From assembly GCA_900095095.1 (NCBI GenBank), contig FMBT01000386.1, forward strand, positions 62,001 through 126,000: a stretch of 64,000 nucleotides of DNA, written 5' to 3'. The notes under the pieces are model-generated. The model did no database searches. It saw nothing but the letters and a program-made list of their open reading frames with translations, and had not been told where the DNA came from. Below, in pieces: positions 1 to 11,660 of this stretch. Position 1 is the stretch's first letter; every line of letters begins with the position of its first letter. The position numbers and the translations under genes are program-made. The DNA comes from Fragilariopsis cylindrus CCMP1102 (lineage: Eukaryota > Bacillariophyta > Bacillariophyceae > Bacillariales > Bacillariaceae).

Positions 1-2358
1 GTTGGCTGTTGCATTTTTTGCGGCAGTAGCAGTTGCTGGATCTCCAGACAACAAGTCACCTACAGCATCTGGACTAATTTCTTGGAAAATAGAGAGTCCA
101 CGGGTGTGTCCCGGCTTCTTTGATGAACCAGTTGACCCAAAAGACAACTTAGAGGATGAACGGACCTTCTTGGGTTTGACGATCGTGCAAACCGCTGGTT
201 GTTCTTCCGATCCTGGAGGTCCCGTTAAATTGACTTTTTCTTCATCGTGATGCTTCTTGCACATCCCACCGAGAATGGCTTGCTTTTTGCAATCATCATA
301 AAAACATAGTTTCTTTTTTGCTCCATGTGCGATACATCGTCCACCTTGGACGGCAACCTTACCACAGTCTCCGAACTCACATCGTTTCCGTGCCGGTCCA
401 TGTGTACTGCATAGTCCAGCCTTTTTTACATGCTTCGTGCATCCGGGGTGCTTGCATTGCTTGCGTTTGGCTCCGTGAGCTATGCACAGACCTCCCTGTA
501 CAACGCGATTATCGCAATCTCCAACCGTACATTTGCGACGTACGCGTTTGCTGGTTCCACCTGCCATAAGCCTGCTTTCATCATCATCATCATTTGGAAG
601 CGAAATAACAACCGTTGGTTTAGCAGAAGGCTTCTTGGCAGCAGCAGAAGTTTCCGCCTTGATCGTCAAGCTAGAAGGATTGTACGTAGCGACAGGAATA
701 GCAGAATTGTAGGCAGCAGCAGCAGCAGTTCCTGTTGATTCTTGGAGATTACGAAGAAAGGTAGCATCAGAACTCTCGTTGAGACTATTATCAAGTACAT
801 TGAGAAAGGAAATGGAGGAAGAAGTTTTACGATGATGGTGAGCCCCACCGCTTCCACTCGATTCTGTTTGAGTTGGTGGTGGACCAAACAAAAAAGGACC
901 CATGCTTGAAAAGGAGGAAAGTTTGCGGTGATGACCTACTGATGGAACCATTATGGGGTTCGCTTCAATAGTCCGAGATGTTTCGCCCACTCCAATTCCA
1001 GTTATATAAGTCTGCACGCCCTGAGTACTACCGCCGCGTTTCCAAGCGGGAGGTGCTGGAGGATCCATCCCTTCATTTGCTGACATATTAGTCGCTGTTC
1101 TGTGATGATCAGCGTTAGCCATTGTAGGAGATGGCCGACGAGCTGGACTTTCTGAGTGTAGTGGACGTTCGAGAGTTGGTTGTTGTAAAGGAGCATGCTG
1201 CTTGTACGGATCTTGATCGCGAGAATACTGGACAGGATAACCACCTTGCGGTGGTGGTGGTGGTGGTTGACCATATTGTTGTCTACCGTATCCATGATGG
1301 CTTCCTCCTGAATGATGATGCTGCTGATGATGAGGATGAGGATAGTAGGAAGATTGAGTAGGATAAGCTTGTGGTTGGTTGTAAGGCGGATGATGACTGT
1401 AGTACACCGGTCGTGATGGTTGTCCCAATCCAGAGGAACTTAGTGAAGAGTACTGTCGATGATGAGCGGCACCCGTACTATGCTGCTGCTGCTGTTGCGT
1501 CTGCTGAATAGGAGGTGGTGGTGGTGGATGAGCCGCAGGAGGACCATTACCCGCAGCATGATGCTGATTATATGTTGAAGATGTTTCAATGGGAGACCGC
1601 CGTAGATTTTCCACAGCAGAAGATCGATTCCAAGAGTGTCTTCTATGACTGGAAGCGGCTGACGCATTTTCTAATTCTTCTCTTGAGAAGTCTGCGGCAG
1701 CAGTCAGAGCGTCAAGTCCAGAACTATCGATCCGACGATGAGGCTTTCCTCGTTGAACAGCTGCTGAGTTTCCAATTGAGTTAATACGACGATGAGCTTG
1801 TGCAGGATTTGACATATCTCCCGAATACTCTCGTCTATGTTTCTGTCTCGCTGCTTCCGATGATTCTTCTCCTCCGTTGTAGTGAGATAATGTGGTAGCA
1901 TCTTGAAAGTGCTCGGAAAGATTTCTTTTGTGATGCCCTTCTCCATTGGTGGGAGATGATTTCTTTTCTCTAATCTCCATCATGGACTTCTTTTCTGCAA
2001 CGGGACTACGTCCGTCGTGATCATCAAAAGATGGTTGGACCACCGCAACGTCTACTTCTGTGTTTGTTTCGAATGCTACATCTTCAGGCTGCTGTTGTTG
2101 CTGCTCTTCCTTGATATAGCGATCGGCTGCTTCTGTTGATAACTCTTCATCCCCCATCTCGTTGAAATACTGCTTCATTGATGATACTAATGTATTGCGT
2201 TGAAATACTACTTCTCGTTGTGGTTGACGTTCACCACACCCACCAAAATAATATTGTGGACCTTGTGCTCGGTTATTGAAGAAATGTGAGCCGATACGTC
2301 GTGGATATGATTGTTGATGATTTCTGCTAAATTTATGAGCAAAGGAAATCGGGATCAT
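1..2358 (-). CDS. CX4CX9CX2H zinc-repeat protein (WRKY19-like), 3' end outside window
   Basis: An uninterrupted minus-strand frame runs from an ATG at 2358 to the window edge (at least 786 residues); the stop lies outside. An in-frame stop just upstream of 2400 supports this start. The C-terminal part, about 230-530, encodes four tandem units of the form C-x4-C-x9-C-x2-H, with intervening phrases such as 'VVQGGLCIAHGAKRK' and 'AGLCSTHGPARK'. This is the small zinc-binding repeat found in the plant/stramenopile 'WRKY19-like' family, thought to act in the nucleus. The N-terminal two thirds is low complexity, rich in His, Gln, Pro and Ser, and carries at least six short basic motifs of the type H-(R/K)-(R/K)-x-S or D-S, which resemble basophilic kinase sites. 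No DNA-binding domain such as WRKY itself is visible. A regulatory role is inference. The reading frame and zinc repeats are certain, the function is not. Confidence 0.85.
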   Translation of the reverse strand, partial: MIPISFAHKFSRNHQQSYPRRIGSHFFNNRAQGPQYYFGGCGERQPQREVVFQRNTLVSSMKQYFNEMGDEELSTEAADRYIKEEQQQQQPEDVAFETNTEVDVAVVQPSFDDHDGRSPVAEKKSMMEIREKKSSPTNGEGHHKRNLSEHFQDATTLSHYNGGEESSEAARQKHRREYSGDMSNPAQAHRRINSIGNSAAVQRGKPHRRIDSSGLDALTAAADFSREELENASAASSHRRHSWNRSSAVENLRRSPIETSSTYNQHHAAGNGPPAAHPPPPPPIQQTQQQQQHSTGAAHHRQYSSLSSSGLGQPSRPVYYSHHPPYNQPQAYPTQSSYYPHPHHQQHHHSGGSHHGYGRQQYGQPPPPPPQGGYPVQYSRDQDPYKQHAPLQQPTLERPLHSESPARRPSPTMANADHHRTATNMSANEGMDPPAPPAWKRGGSTQGVQTYITGIGVGETSRTIEANPIMVPSVGHHRKLSSFSSMGPFLFGPPPTQTESSGSGGAHHHRKTSSSISFLNVLDNSLNESSDATFLRNLQESTGTAAAAAYNSAIPVATYNPSSLTIKAETSAAAKKPSAKPTVVISLPNDDDDESRLMAGGTSKRVRRKCTVGDCDNRVVQGGLCIAHGAKRKQCKHPGCTKHVKKAGLCSTHGPARKRCEFGDCGKVAVQGGRCIAHGAKKKLCFYDDCKKQAILGGMCKKHHDEEKVNLTGPPGSEEQPAVCTIVKPKKVRSSSKLSFGSTGSSKKPGHTRGLSIFQEISPDAVGDLLSGDPATATAAKNATAN

Positions 2359-3560
2359 AGTAGTATGATTTTGTTTGTTTGTGGACACAACAAAAAAGTT
2401 CACGTATTTTTTATGTTGATAATTTTATTTACAACAAAAAGTCACGTTGTGAACCCAACAGATTTTGATTTCAGCAGGAAAAAATATAGATTGGAGTGGT
2501 AACGTACAAGTAGTTGCGTGATAATAAAGGGATAGAGAGGCGAGAGAGAGGAATTGTAATGCGTTAGAGGGGCGATTCAATTGAGTCTCCACGGTAGAGG
2601 TATATTAAGAGAGAGCAAGAATTGATGTTTAAATTGTCAAACTCTTTCTTCAGAACGTAAGAAAATGATATTCATCCGGTGAGGTGTGAGGTCCGAACGA
2701 GAGACAAGATACACATTTATGCATTTTAATTCGAACTGTTGTATATTGAAAAGAATATTCACATGCCATCCTCGGAGTGTAAATTAATGAAATAGCTGTC
2801 TACTAACTTTGCCTAATCCGTTGGCTTCCTCATCAAAAATCAAAAGTAGGCCTGTTTTCTTGTGTCACACATGATGTTTTGTTCTTCAATTCACTTTTAT
2901 CTCACGCGATGATATCGCGCGTATAATAATACACTCAACATCTACCGCCTATTTTTTTTCTTTTTCAAACGGAGTAGTAGAACGAGATTTATTGTTTACA
3001 TTGCAACTCCAACTAATAAGCACGTATCTTGACATGCCTCCATCGAAAGTGGAAAATGAAAATCAATTCGAATCAAATCTAATTTGTCGATCGGATGAAC
3101 ATAATAACGAGAAAGTCAACAGTGTAAATAAGAGTACGTACCAACAAAAGTAATTTCAGTATGAGATGAACGATACAGAGACACTGGTAATACGTTGTAG
3201 CTTTGACGATGTCGTGTGAAAATTGATTTTATGTTGGTTTGGTTCCCATTGACTTGTTTGTTGGTAAGTAGGAATCGAATCTCTTCACCGTGTACTTTTC
3301 GCTACTAGCTTATTTGTACTACGTGCTATTTACTACCGTGTAAAAATACCACACCGTAAATTGCGGTTTTAACGTAATTTTGATTTTGATTTTGATTCGC
3401 CAAAATCGCGCGACGTGATTTGTGATGAATTGCGTTATGGGTGTACGGGAAATCTCACACGCTAAGTAATCTTGATGTTCTTTTAGTCCCGGATCGAAAA
3501 CTTCATAGAACATAAGCAGTAATGTTCGATACTAAAAGCTACATGCCTGCGCCCCTGTGC

Positions 3561-3566
<6 letters not shown>

Positions 3567-3650
<84 letters not shown>
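3567..3650. repeat. 84-nt uninterrupted poly-T tract
   Basis: Eighty-four consecutive T residues. It is far longer than any other homopolymer in the window. Read on the minus strand it is a poly-A tract, so it could be the tail of a retroposed copy or simply an expanded microsatellite. The short sequence 'TGCAT' occurs on both sides, too short to call a target duplication. The true length may be uncertain because of sequencing slippage. Confidence 0.95.
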
Positions 3651-3653
<3 letters not shown>

Positions 3654-5849
3654 CATCTGATTTTCTTGTGCGACTCTTGAATGATACACAACAACTGTTA
3701 TATTGTTAATAGCTAACTACTGAAGTACCTTAGTATTATTTGACGTTCTAGCTCTCATAGAATATATGTCCTCCCTAGCAAAAAAAGAAATATAATTGTC
3801 TAATTTATGAATTATTATCGAATAGAGAACAAATGACACTATCTTCTTTGTGCACAGTACATTAATCTTCTTTGTTTTATACGCCTTCAAAATTACAAGC
3901 ACATCCTTTCAGTAATTATATGTCCTCCCTCCCTCCCTCCCTCTCTAGCTCTATGATGCAGAGACTGTATGTATAGTACTAGGATTCAATCCTGAGTAGC
4001 TACCAGTCCAAATTATAAAACCAATATACCTGAATTACTGATCAACCTGTAGAGGAGATACCAATAAGGAAAACGGCCCTAGCGGGTACCAGTGTATACA
4101 TATCTTGCATGCTCTCTGAATCTTACCACAATTAACAATGGGATAGTCTAATCTACGGAGGATGCAATACTCATGACTCTTCGATTTAACCATCTTCACA
4201 TTGGAATTCCTCTGCTCTACTCTGCTAACCTATTAGAAAAATATGAACAAGGGATTCAGAAATCTTGATATTATTAGATTGCTTTCAAGATGATTGAAAT
4301 GATATAATCTGGTGTCTTTTTTACCTTCAGTTTGGCACATACAGGGCTTCATTCATTGCACAATAGGGGTAGCTCACTTGTCGTTCCTCTGCTCTAACAT
4401 CACAAGAAAACACACCAATGGACCCAAAAAACTTTTTTGTGGCTGATCTACCATATGATGAACATATATTCATACTGGTATACATCAATTGATCAAAAAT
4501 TATGCTGTGGAGCTGCACTTAAGCTTTGAAGCTTTGGGGAAATCTTTAGATGGAAGGTAAAACAAAAGTATTTTGAGCTTTTTTAATTAGTAGGGCAAAA
4601 TATTTTAAATTTTACTTGTGTGTTGAACTTAAGACTTTTTCAGAGTTGAATGCAAAGAGATAGGATTGATCAAGGAATCAATGATGTGTTCTTTCCATCA
4701 TTAAATTTTTAATCATAGGGGGAAATGAACTAAGCTGAGAATCTTACAGTCTAGACTCTTTGTACATCTGGTTGATGCAGGGTTGATTCAGTACATTCAC
4801 AGTTATAGTCTCACTTTATTCATGTGTTTATTTACAGTAACATTACATTGCAAACAGGTGACTGTCATATAATGTATACAGGCAGCCATATTTGCCTGTC
4901 CCATCTTATTATGAGAGGCATGCTGGGCTTGCACTTCAAAAACATGGAAATGGATTGGTTTGCCATAAGAAAAGCTTATCTTGGTTGGATTGTTTGTCCT
5001 TCTCTCCAAAACTATCTGGATACCACATACACATACGAGCCACATCATGGTCTAAATTTTGTTCTGGAAAGTTTTCATTGACTTCTCTAATACTGTCTAG
5101 TTAGCAGCATGGAAAGTCTACAGAAACAAGCTATGATTAGAATCTATGATGATCTGAGTCCCATTCATTTATAATGGATGATTCCTCGGCAAATGCCCAG
5201 AATGCAAGTAGAAATATAAATGTAAGAATAACCACTCCTTGGGACTGTGTGTTAGTAGTTTATTTTTACAGAATGGAATCCTATCACCAGTAAGAAACAC
5301 ACACTAATTTTTTGTTACACTTGTGTATGTTGGTGGAGAATTTAGCGTGTGTTTGGATGTGATGTGAGTACAGTTCATCATGCATTGCACATACTTCATT
5401 CTGAGGGATTCAAACTGTATAGATAGTAATGTTGTAAAGCATCATTCTGAGAGTCATATTCAGATATCATGATCATGCTCCCCAAACCTCTATAGTGACA
5501 ATAATTGCTAAGATTCTTGGTTAGCTGTGTACAATAAGACTGGCTACCAAGGTGAAAGATATCAAGCACTACTACATGTCACATACCTTAACGTGTTTCT
5601 AAATTCCTTCATTATGCATAAAGCTTTTTGCTGATGAAACACACAATATAGGAGAACTCAACTAACAATGACACCTGCCTGACATACCATTAAATCAATA
5701 GATACTATGGTGGTGTGGTGGTGGCTTGTTGTGTTTATCTTTATGTGGTACCTTCTTAAAAGATGCTTCCAAGAATATAAGTCTTCATCTTTTCTTAAAG
5801 GATGTTAAAACAAACCCTGTATCTCCATGATGATACTTGAAAAGGAGAG

Positions 5850-5915
5850 GGATGATGTTGTATGTTGTATGTTGTATGGTGTTTGCTGTTTGCTGTTTGC
5901 TGTTTGCTGTTTGTA
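5850..5915. repeat. TTGTATG / TTTGCTG short tandem repeats
   Basis: Three copies of a TTGTATG-like unit are followed by about four copies of TTTGCTG. A lone TTTGCTG-like copy recurs near 6007-6020, after a GGT run at about 5970-5990. No spacers or leader are present, so it is not a CRISPR array. Confidence 0.85.
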
Positions 5916-7100
5916 TTGTTGATCACTCTTCATCAAATATTGCTCTGATGATGATATTGGAGAGGATAAGGTGGTGGTGGTGGTGGTGGTGATTGTTAAT
6001 GATATGTTGTTTGCTGTTTGCATTGTCTCTTTATCAAATTACTCTTCATACCACCTTTTTTTTATAACACTATTTCATTTTTACTCGGATAAGGAGGTAG
6101 GTGCAACGAGAAAACTACCTTCCGAGACGATAGTTTGTTAATATTTTGAACAATATTAGCTTTCAATTTGAAGTAAAAAAAAAATTCACGAACATCACGA
6201 TCATTAAGTAAAAATGAACACATAGGGATGAGGAGAATATCGAATTTAGGAATACAGTATTCATTCGTAAGTAAAACCACGTGTACAGTGCTTACACAAA
6301 CATTACATCTATTTACGTACTACGACTACTCTAGTAATCAATACTGTATAGATTTTTATAGCGTTAGTAGTGGTTCCAGTTTTTTCCTTAAGTAAACCAC
6401 GGCAGTAATTGGTTTGTTTTATGATTTAAAAGGCGTTTTGTGTGCTGTTTGTGATATAGATATCACACGTTGATTTTGTACTGTATCACAAAAGGGGCAA
6501 CCGTGGCGAGAGAGAGTCATTTTTGGTGACCAACAACAGCAAGCTGATCAAAGAGGAGACCATCCCAAAAACCAATAGAGAGAGGGTTTATCCTAAGCAT
6601 ACGTAACGGTATCAAATACAAAACCACAACAATCGCATACAGGAAAAAGTAGTCGTGACATTTTTACTTTCCTTTCCTTACACATAAGAACCAATTTCAG
6701 AAAGGAAGAACCAGCAGCACAACACAACACAAACACAACACAACACAACCCAGCACAAGACCAAAACCAAAACCAAATCAAGAACGAAACGAAACGAATT
6801 GATAGGAAGACCTTTGAAAACCTTACTACGATCGATCACAAAGAAAAAGGAAAAGAAAGTTTACAGTACCTCACTTCACTTCTTTGTTTATATTATTTTG
6901 ATTCTGATTTTAAAAGAGAAAAGGTAAGTAATTATTCTTCGTCCACCGTCATCTCGTGTCATCTCGTCCTCGCCCTCGCCCTCGTCCTCGTCCTCTGTAC
7001 TCTACGCTTCTCTATTTTATATTCAATGGGTTGGGGAGTGGAATGGAGTGGAGGAGACATTTGTACTAATATTACGATGATTATTATATGATTATGATGA

Positions 7101-7145
7101 CTATTATGATATTACTATTATTATTATTATTATTATTATTATTCG
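7101..7145. repeat. ATT trinucleotide run
   Basis: An ATT/TTA microsatellite about 45 nt long, in the probable promoter or 5' UTR of the downstream LRR gene. Confidence 0.85.
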
Positions 7146-7288
7146 ATCATCATTCTATTCGCTCACACACACTAAAATTCTCTCTTCGATTCAATTACAA
7201 ATACGTCGTATAGATTTCCAAATAATTGTTACTTCATTTCATTCTACTACCTTTTATTTTATTCTACTTTAAAATAATACTAGTAATA

Positions 7289-10200
7289 ATGGACAACAAC
7301 AATAACTACAACGACATCAGCAAGAAGATGTATCGTCCACACGAGGAGGAAGAAAAAAAACAAGAAGGAGGAACAACTGTCGTCGCCGCCGCTGTTTCTG
7401 CTGGCGACAATCGTAAGAAGCCTCCTCCTCCTCCTCCACCGCCATCTTCCTCATCTTCTACAGCATCTACTATTGAAAGAGATAATGATATAAAGCAAAG
7501 GGCAAAAGCAGCAGCAGCTGCATCGTCGGCGGGTGGTGTGTATCATCGGAAGCCACCACCATTATCACCAAGTTCTACTACTAATAGAAAGACCACGGCA
7601 GACGCAGACGCAATTGCAAAATCAAGAGGTCGTCGTGATAATAATAATAATAATAATATTAGTCATGCACGACAAGTCCTTCCTCTTCCTATCTTCGATC
7701 GTCTGCCACCACCATTGCTGACGATAACAGGGATGCAAATACCAATGCAACGAAACCTTCGAAATTAGAAGAAGAAGTGACCGCAAAGGCACGAGGCAAG
7801 GCAAATATTAATTCTTCTATGATGATGAAGCGCGCTCCTCCAGCAGCAACAACAAGGAATAGTCCATCATTGAATATTAAACAATTAAATCGTATGGAAA
7901 CTGATGTTTCTGCGAAGGAGAAAGCAAGAGCTGGTCGTCGTATAGTCGGCGAAGCACGAGCACCTGCCCAACGTCAACAACGTCCACGGCGGAAACAACG
8001 CTACAAACTTGACTCGTATGGAAGCGGATGTGGCGGCAAAGGCAAGAGCGAAGGCGGTACGAAGTGCTGCGATCTCTGCTGCTGGTAGTAGTGGTACTAC
8101 TACTCCTTCTTTATCCTCTTTGAATCGTATGGAAGCGGATGTAGCTGCAAAAGCAAAAACAAGAGCTGGTCGTCGTGTATCATCGATTGCTATGTCTGCT
8201 ATTCGTGATCAGCAGCAGCAAGACGGGCGTGACAGCGATGATATTACTGCTAAGAAATTGTCCAAGGCCGGAGGACGTAGTAGTAGCAATCAAGGTGCAT
8301 TTGCAACAACAACACGTCCCGGTGCAGTTTCTAGTCAGATGGCAGGCGATGATTATGAATCTCGTATCGCATACAAGACCGGTACAAATCGACTTGCAGG
8401 TAGTGGTAACAGTAGTACCAAGGGTACTAGCAAGCATATGGATAAGAATAAGAAACCGTCCGATGTTGGTGGTGGTTCTACTGCCGCCACCATCGCTGCT
8501 ATGGGTCAACGTGGTGGTCGGAGTGGTGGCATCAATATTGAGTCTATCTATCCAAATAAGGATGGAAAAGGCCATTTCAAGGACAACGGCAGCGGCGATG
8601 ATGATCATCACAATGGTGATGGTCTTGCTGTGGCTTTTGCGGTCAATGAAGATGACGATGAGAATGTTTTTATTCCATCAGCTGTGGAATACGATCCTGA
8701 TGCGATGAAGGAGAAGGTACCGATGCATAAGAAACCACAATTTCGTGTATATGGATTATTGAGTTGTACATTATTTATCATCATTGCGGCATGTACAATT
8801 GGTGTATTAGCAATATTTGAAGGCAATGAGGAACCGTACATGCCTCCAACGATGGCACCGACCTGTCTTCGATGTAGTATTGATTTTGAGGAAAAAATTA
8901 AACTAGAGGTTGGTTCACAAAAATTAAATGATCCAACCACATCAGAAGCACAGGCAATGGAATGGATTATCTATGACGATCCGATGCAACTAGAAGCAAC
9001 TGCTCAGAATTTAATTCAACGTTTCTTACTTGCAGCTGTTTATTATGATACACATCAATTAAACAATTGGCGTTCCTGTAACGTCAATCCGGAGGACGAT
9101 ATACCGGAAGCACAAAATGAAGAACAACTAAAAGAAGACATTGAAAAATGTATGTTTTTGAAGGTATCCGGTGTCGAACCATTATCATTTCAAGCATGTA
9201 AGTACCCCCCCCCCAAACAAAAGTCAACGTTGTATTTATTCTACCCTCTATTCATTTTCTTCCCTTCTTCGTCTTGTTCTAACCGTAACAATATCGTTTT
9301 TTTTCTTTCTTCTTCTTCTTCTCCTCTATAGTTTCAGCCAACAGGTGGTTGAGCTCCCATACTGAATGTGATTGGGCTGGTATTTTGTGCGACGAGATGG
9401 AGCAAGTTAGATCCATTGATCTTCATGGGCAAGGTATCCAAGGACCATTCCCCACCATATTAACGAAATTCCGTACGCTCAAACCGTATCAATGCAATGG
9501 AATGAATTCACTGGTTCCCTCCCCGAAGATATCGGTTCAATGAAGCATCTTATCCATCTTGAACTCCACCATAATTCATTTACTGGCAGCTTTCCAACTA
9601 CCTGGTCGAATGCTAGAAATCTTCAATTGTTAAATATTGCTGAAAATTTTCTTGATGGACAACTCCCATCAGATATGGGAAATTTCAGAAACATTAAAGG
9701 TTTGTACATGTACAGGAATAACTTCTCCGGAACTTTACCACCTGAATTATCAAATTCCAAGACCATGCGTAAGTACATTCAACTTCGCTTTGCTTTTGCA
9801 CATTGTTTTTGTTGTTGTCGTCGCGAAATGCAATACTATATATATAAATTCCAATACTCACTCACATCTCGCAATCCTTAACTGTATTTGTTTGTATTTA
9901 CACAGTATTTGCTCGTTTACATAGGAACAACCTCACGGGTACCATCCCTCCAAGCTTCGGAGACATGAAGTTGAGTGAGCTAATGTTACAAAGTAACGAA
10001 CAATTGACTGGGACTATTCCAACCGAGCTAGGGAAGCTATCGGATTATTTGAGCGATCTTCGTCTATCGAGGACAGGTCTTACGGGAACGATTCCAGAAG
10101 AGATTTTTTCCCTCTCAAATATGTGGCGTCTTGACCTTTACGAATCGGATTTTAGTGGAACTATCAGTCCTAATATCACAAAACTCGAAGGCATGGAACT

Positions 10201-10474
10201 TTTGCGTATTAGCAACAATGGATTCACTGGAACGTTACCTACTGATTTTAGTTCCATGACCAACCTTAATACTCTATGGTTGAATGGAAACAAACTCAGT
10301 GGGTCTGTTCCGTCTAGTATCTGTAATCTGAAGGACGAGCATAATTTAGAGTTCGTCCAGGCTGATTGTCTCCCTGATCCGACCACAGGAGCAGTACAGA
10401 TTACATGCGATTGCTGCGATGTTTGCTGCAATTCTGAAACAGGAGAATGCGACTACTCGGACTATGAAGAGTAA
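7289..10474 (+). CDS. Type II membrane protein with extracellular leucine-rich repeats
   Basis: The likely start is the ATG at 7289 (MDNNNNYND). A long polar cytoplasmic region contains 'KKPPPPPPPPSSSS' and three copies of a motif close to 'LNRMEADVAAKAK.RAGRR' (about 7885-8180). One transmembrane helix follows (about 8735-8820, 'LLSCTLFIIIAACTIGVLAI'). Then comes an LRR cap ('ECDWAGILCDE'), plant-type LRRs with LxGxIP phrases, and a C-terminal Cys cluster ('CDCCDVCCN') ending at TAA 10474. Two introns fit GT-AG rules exactly: 9198-9331 and 9769-9905. The frame also changes near 7690-7730, 7950-8000 and 9480-9490 without a plausible intron; the LRR consensus resumes in the next frame, so I read these as base-call indels. 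This architecture (basic N-terminus, one helix, outward LRRs) is common in diatoms. The ligand is unknown. A role in surface recognition or adhesion is inference. Confidence 0.85.
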
Positions 10475-11660
10475 GATTCGATGATATAGGGAGAGGAGCG
10501 GGAATTTTTGACACATGACGCCAAAAATTGAGAGGAAAAGAAATAAAATAATAGTGATAATATAAAATATATAATACATGAGTGTTTAGAAATGAAATTG
10601 ATTCCGAATAATCGAATAATGACATAGTTTTTTAAACATACACTCTAAAGTAGTATGTAGTGACATAGATTTTTCAAGACTATTGCACAGACCTCCTTCT
10701 TTCTTACTATTATATCATTACTTGAGAGATAGCTTGATAATATAAGCTACCTATAATACCTCTGTAATATGATAATTATAGTAAAATATCACAATCGATT
10801 CCAACTTAAAGAATTTCCGCTTCAATAAGACATATCTCAGTTTAATATGGGTAATGTTGTTTGTTTTATAGATAAGACATCTATCATGTACACATTTATG
10901 AAGTGCTCCTCTCTATGTGGTCATACCAACTCACTTTTCCAACACTAACTACTACAATCAAGATTCTACCTACATGGGATGATAACACAATGTCATGATG
11001 TGATAATTGTATCAAGAAGCCCAACCTGCATGCAACCAGTGGCACATATTTTTAATATCACGACTCACTATCTTCTAACACCCAGTTTCTTCCTTTCCTC
11101 CTCCCCACTTCATTCATTCTCATCCCAGTTCACACTTCTCATTTTCGGGTGGCTTGATGGGAAGTTTTGTGGTTGCCACAAATTGCCAAAATGAGTTATC
11201 TGTAATTTCCACCAACACAGGAAATATCTATCTTGTTTAGATTAGCTCATACTGTACTGTAGAATGGGTATTGTGACAGTCATTTAGTCCTATGGCTGTC
11301 TAAATAAATGCTGTACAATTAATTGTACTTGTAAAAGTGTAAATTTACTGTAGATTGTTCAGAATTTTCGTCTGTACGTCATACAACACTCCTCATGTGC
11401 GTGATTTTCACTGCGCGTATCAATTATCATCAATCAAGATTATTTTCAATTTGCATGATATCAAAAAATTAATGCAGCCATCAAGCAGGAAAGGTAACTC
11501 TAATAAAGATAGATAGATAGATAGATAGGTAGGTAGATAGAAAGGAGAGAGGAAGAGTCGACGACGATGGATGGATAGTGTAGCGTGTTACTGTCCTTCG
11601 AACGCTTCCCTACCTGTGTGACTAAGTCTGAGAAGAAGACATACCTGCACCGCACACACA
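10475..11660. other. Gene-free intergenic stretch
   Basis: Contains the 3' flank of the LRR gene and the 5' flank of the methyltransferase gene. A GATA/GGTA tetranucleotide run lies at about 11503-11540. No convincing coding signal or terminal repeats. Confidence 0.55.

Larger units (their letters stand above)
2359..7288. other. 4.9-kb gene-free region between divergent genes
   Basis: No convincing gene is seen. Short open frames here lack recognisable motifs and most arise from simple repeats. The stretch holds an 84-nt T run, CCCT repeats near 3930-3955, TTTGCTG/TTGTATG repeats near 5850-5915 with a GGT run to 5995, and an ATT run near 7100-7145. About 4000-5800 has less simple sequence than the rest and could be old transposon DNA, but I found no terminal repeats. 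The right end (about 6450-7288) is probably promoter and 5' UTR of the LRR gene. Confidence 0.5.

Noticed and set aside
3483-3689. Minus-strand frame encoding a long poly-Lys protein
   Set aside because: It is only the 84-nt T run read as AAA codons; both flanks lack protein character.
5850-6020. Regular TTTGCTG/TTGTATG repeats considered as CRISPR
   Set aside because: Units are 7 nt, in direct tandem without spacers, in a eukaryotic genome.
7289-10474. Calling the LRR, SpoU, SDR, MsrA and ATPase genes pseudogenes
   Set aside because: Breaks are single-base, mostly in homopolymers, while catalytic motifs, splice sites and C-termini are intact; decay would not be so uniform or so selective.
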